Assembly (NCBI GenBank): GCA_946186725.1
Contig: CAMHOI010000056.1
Span: 1 to 6,897 of the forward strand
Direction: 5' to 3'
DNA length: 6,897 bases
Source: an uncultured Clostridia bacterium
Lineage (GTDB): Bacteria; Bacillota; Clostridia; Oscillospirales; Acutalibacteraceae
Part shown: positions 6,752-6,897 of the stretch, in pieces
Numbering within the stretch: position 1 is the first letter of the stretch
Layout: each line of letters opens with the position of its first letter
Translations under genes and position numbers: made by a program
Notes under the pieces: generated by a model
The model's input: only the letters and a program-made list of their open reading frames with translations
What the model was told of the DNA's origin: nothing
Database searches by the model: none

Positions 6752-6780
6752 ATTATAGCACACGAGTTAGCCGATTGCAA
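6752..6780 (-). promoter_or_regulatory. Strong leftward sigma-A promoter at the 3' end of tspO
   Basis: On the minus strand, TTGCAA (6775-6780), exactly 17 nt, then TATAAT (6752-6757) preceded by TGC, giving a consensus extended -10. Transcription would start near 6745, at the tspO stop codon, and proceed antisense through tspO toward copA. No convincing gene begins directly downstream on the minus strand; the next good start is copA at 6176, about 570 nt away. Predicted by eye. Confidence 0.65.
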
Positions 6781-6864
6781 CCGCGCCCCGGGTTTGCAAA
6801 AAAGCCGGGACGTTTGAATAAAAATTGTCTCATGTGACGAAATCAGGAAAAAAGCGCAATTTTT

Positions 6865-6881
6865 TGTGGAAATTTTACACA
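6865..6881. promoter_or_regulatory. 17-bp palindrome, candidate operator
   Basis: TGTGGAAATTTTACACA is an inverted repeat with one mismatched pair around a central T. An additional TGTG at 6885-6888 makes a second, shorter dyad (CACA-TCG-TGTG, 6878-6888). It sits at the -35 to -10 region of a rightward promoter-like sequence, a usual place for a repressor site. The arm spacing does not match the Rex or CRP/FNR consensus. Confidence 0.4.
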
Positions 6882-6886
6882 TCGTG

Positions 6887-6895
6887 TGATAAAAT
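6887..6895 (+). promoter_or_regulatory. Extended -10 element of a possible rightward promoter
   Basis: TGA-TAAAAT (TG at 6887-6888, TAAAAT at 6890-6895) matches an extended -10, 5/6 in the hexamer. No good -35 lies 17 nt upstream (TGGAAA at 6867-6872). If real, it serves a gene starting beyond the right edge. Confidence 0.35.
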
Positions 6896-6897
6896 GG

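Noticed and set aside
6787..6809. Possible tspO terminator (CCCGG...CCGGG)
   Set aside because: The stem is only 5 bp with a 13-nt loop, and no T-run follows on the plus strand.
6313..6882. 189-codon minus-strand frame opposite tspO, downstream of the antisense promoter
   Set aside because: Its first ATGs lie upstream of the predicted transcription start, it has no good ribosome binding site, and its composition is that of a tspO shadow. I therefore read the promoter as producing antisense or leader RNA.
6864..6882. Possible Rex (redox sensor) operator
   Set aside because: The half-sites resemble TTGTG...CACA, but the dyad has an odd length with arms one base too far apart and a T where the final A is expected, so I left it unassigned.

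Overview
The window looks like a piece of a GC-rich Firmicutes (Clostridia-type) chromosome. The reasons are: a glgC gene followed by a glgD-type paralogue, a pairing characteristic of Firmicutes; strong AGGAGG-type ribosome binding sites; and GC-rich genes separated by distinctly AT-rich intergenic DNA. A gut Oscillospiraceae-like bacterium is a reasonable guess but cannot be fixed from this sequence. Everything recognised is ordinary bacterial housekeeping or stress biology. I found no CRISPR array, insertion sequence, phage gene, tRNA or rRNA, and no evident new multi-gene system.

Left half (1-3657, all on the minus strand): a glycogen synthesis operon read right to left as glgB (branching enzyme), glgC (ADP-glucose pyrophosphorylase) and glgD (non-catalytic-looking GlgC paralogue, cut off by the window edge). 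The genes are tightly coupled: 4 nt separate glgB from glgC, and glgC and glgD overlap by ATGA. A good sigma-A promoter (TTGCAA, 17 nt, TATGAT) lies just upstream of glgB. GlgC with GlgD would make ADP-glucose, a glycogen synthase presumably encoded beyond the left edge would polymerise it, and GlgB would add alpha-1,6 branches.

Middle (3658-3798): AT-rich spacer holding an inverted repeat and a strong 15-bp-stem terminator that ends the copper operon and insulates it from the glycogen operon.

Right half (3799-6176, minus strand): copA, a Cu+-exporting P1B-1 ATPase with one N-terminal metal-binding domain, followed by copZ, a small copper chaperone, with a GTGA overlap. Divergent from copA, after a 94-bp spacer, is tspO (6271-6747, plus strand), a five-helix TspO/MBR membrane protein. 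No copper-responsive regulator gene is present in the window.

Right edge (6748-6897): non-coding, AT-rich and dense in regulatory-looking sequence. The best-scoring promoter of the whole window (TTGCAA, 17 nt, extended TGC-TATAAT) points leftward here, antisense into tspO and toward copA. A second, rightward promoter-like site overlapping a 17-bp palindrome sits at the very end, presumably serving a gene beyond the window. The antisense promoter and the shared TTGCAAACCC motif are the most interesting points.
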